From Oxalicibacterium flavum (GTDB lineage Bacteria; Pseudomonadota; Gammaproteobacteria; Burkholderiales; Burkholderiaceae_D): a stretch of 64,000 nt of DNA. Below the pieces are notes generated by a model. It was not told where the DNA came from. It saw only the letters and a program-made list of their open reading frames with translations, and did not search any database. Of the stretch, positions 63,340-64,000 are shown in pieces (position 1 is the first letter of the stretch; each line of letters starts with the position of its first letter). The position numbers and the translations under genes were made by a program. The DNA is taken from assembly GCF_014635065.1 (NCBI RefSeq), contig NZ_BMCG01000003.1, forward strand, positions 496,001 to 560,000. The letters run 5' to 3'.

Positions 63340-63831
63340 CTACTTGCCGACGCGCCGCAGTTCATCGTAGATGAACAGCACGGCGCCGATGCAGATCGCG
63401 CTGTCGGCCACGTTGAAGGCCGGCCAGTGCCAGCCGCCGACGTGGAAGTCGAGGAAGTCGATCACGTGGCCGTACAGCAGGCGGTCGATCACGTTGCCGA
63501 GCGCACCGCCGAGGATCAGTGCCAGTGCCCAGCTGAACAGGCGCTGGCCGGCGTGCTTCTTCAGCAGATAGATGATGAAGACGGCGGCAGCGAGGCCGAG
63601 GATGGTGAAGAAATAGCGCTGCCAGCCGGTTTCGGATGCCAGGAAGCTGAACGCCGCGCCCTTGTTATAGACGTGGACGAAATTGAAGAAGGAGGTGATG
63701 GCCACCGATTCGCCATAGGCCAGCATGCGCACCGCCGCGATCTTGGTGATCTGGTCGAGCAGGATGATGATGGTGGCGATGCCGAGCCAGGGCAGCAGGC
63801 CGGCGGAGGAAAGGGAGCGTTTGTTTGCCAT
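63340..63831 (-). CDS. lspA: Lipoprotein signal peptidase (signal peptidase II)
   Basis: This 163-residue inner-membrane aspartyl protease cuts prolipoproteins. It has four hydrophobic segments. The catalytic aspartates are D125 in HVIDFLDFH and D143 in [19 protein letters not shown] and [11 protein letters not shown] are further signatures. ATG 63831 is chosen over the in-frame upstream ATG at 63888 because family members start close to the first helix. It follows ileS by 66 bases. Confidence 0.97.
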   Translation of the reverse strand: MANKRSLSSAGLLPWLGIATIIILLDQITKIAAVRMLAYGESVAITSFFNFVHVYNKGAAFSFLASETGWQRYFFTILGLAAAVFIIYLLKKHAGQRLFSWALALILGGALGNVIDRLLYGHVIDFLDFHVGGWHWPAFNVADSAICIGAVLFIYDELRRVGK

Positions 63832-63897
63832 CGATGGTGTCGGTTGCGTGGATGAACGTCGTGCCGGCGCGCTGTACGCAACCGGCACGACCCTGGA

Positions 63898-63999
63898 TCA
63901 GGCGAAGCGCCGCGTCTCGCCCTGACCGAACAGGTTGGAAATGCAGCGGCTGCACAGGCCCGGATGCTCGGCATGAGACCCCACTTCGACGCGATAGTG
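63898..63999 (-). CDS. ileS: Isoleucyl-tRNA synthetase, C-terminal end (partial)
   Basis: Only the last 33 codons are in the window. They read from [20 protein letters not shown] to [13 protein letters not shown] and a TGA stop. The two cysteines (CSRC) are the second half of the C-terminal zinc finger of IleS. The spacing and the ending GxGExRxFA match the E. coli enzyme. lspA follows, as in most Proteobacteria. Confidence 0.93.
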   Translation of the reverse strand, partial: HYRVEVGSHAEHPGLCSRCISNLFGQGETRRFA

Positions 64000-64000
64000 C

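Overview
The window is GC-rich bacterial chromosome and reads as a member of the Burkholderiales, most likely family Oxalobacteraceae (Herbaspirillum-like). That placement is inferred from gene content and order (ileS-lspA-coaBC-dut, parE-parC, cysTWA-cysB, a Gcr-type 'site-specific recombinase', PhaM-region style PHA granule protein, DUF1841). It was not tested by any search. No rRNA, tRNA, CRISPR array, insertion sequence or prophage was recognised. The only non-coding stretch approaching 300 bases is 31089-31384, which holds two divergent promoters. If the autotransporter starts at its later ATG, the gap 1592-1911 is just over 300 bases; it holds a nested inverted repeat.

Layout. 1-7.6 kb: a MocR regulator (cut by the left edge) divergent from a LysE exporter, a large autotransporter, a DMT exporter, a RidA protein and a PLP aminotransferase. 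7.6-13.2 kb, minus strand: topoisomerase IV (parE, parC) followed by a lipoprotein metallo-hydrolase. 13.4-20.8 kb: a pseudo-receiver protein, a MoxR/VWA pair, the membrane protein Gcr, two small cytochromes c, DUF1841 and a malonic semialdehyde reductase. 20.9-29.1 kb, minus strand: two consecutive iron-uptake signalling modules, each sigma factor (FecI) - anti-sigma regulator (FecR) - TonB receptor with STN domain, each preceded by a Fur-box-like site. 29.3-31.1 kb: nth, rsxB and fdxA (DNA repair and Fe-S electron carriers).

31.4-43.8 kb is mostly housekeeping and transport: 2-hydroxyacid dehydrogenase, PHA protein, acyl-CoA-binding protein, FKBP isomerase, EI24 membrane protein, CinA-like protein, a divergently arranged ferric-iron ABC permease and ATPase sharing a very good Fur box, a DMT exporter, D,D-endopeptidase, IclR regulator, diacylglycerol kinase, FMN reductase and an aldo-keto reductase.

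44.0-60.4 kb is a sulfur-assimilation region. It begins with a sulfate-binding protein (sbp) and the sulfonate operon ssuEADCBF, and ends with cysT-cysW-cysA and a CysB-type regulator. Between them sit a degenerate EAL-domain protein, an alpha/beta hydrolase, a chromate transporter, an unknown membrane protein, an Xre regulator and two genes of the carboxynorspermidine/carboxyspermidine polyamine route. A shared sequence upstream of both sbp and cysT is a candidate CysB operator, suggesting that the separated binding protein and its permease are still co-regulated. 60.5-64 kb, minus strand: ileS (only its C-terminus), lspA, coaBC, dut and a lipoprotein of M48 peptidase type that lacks key zinc ligands.
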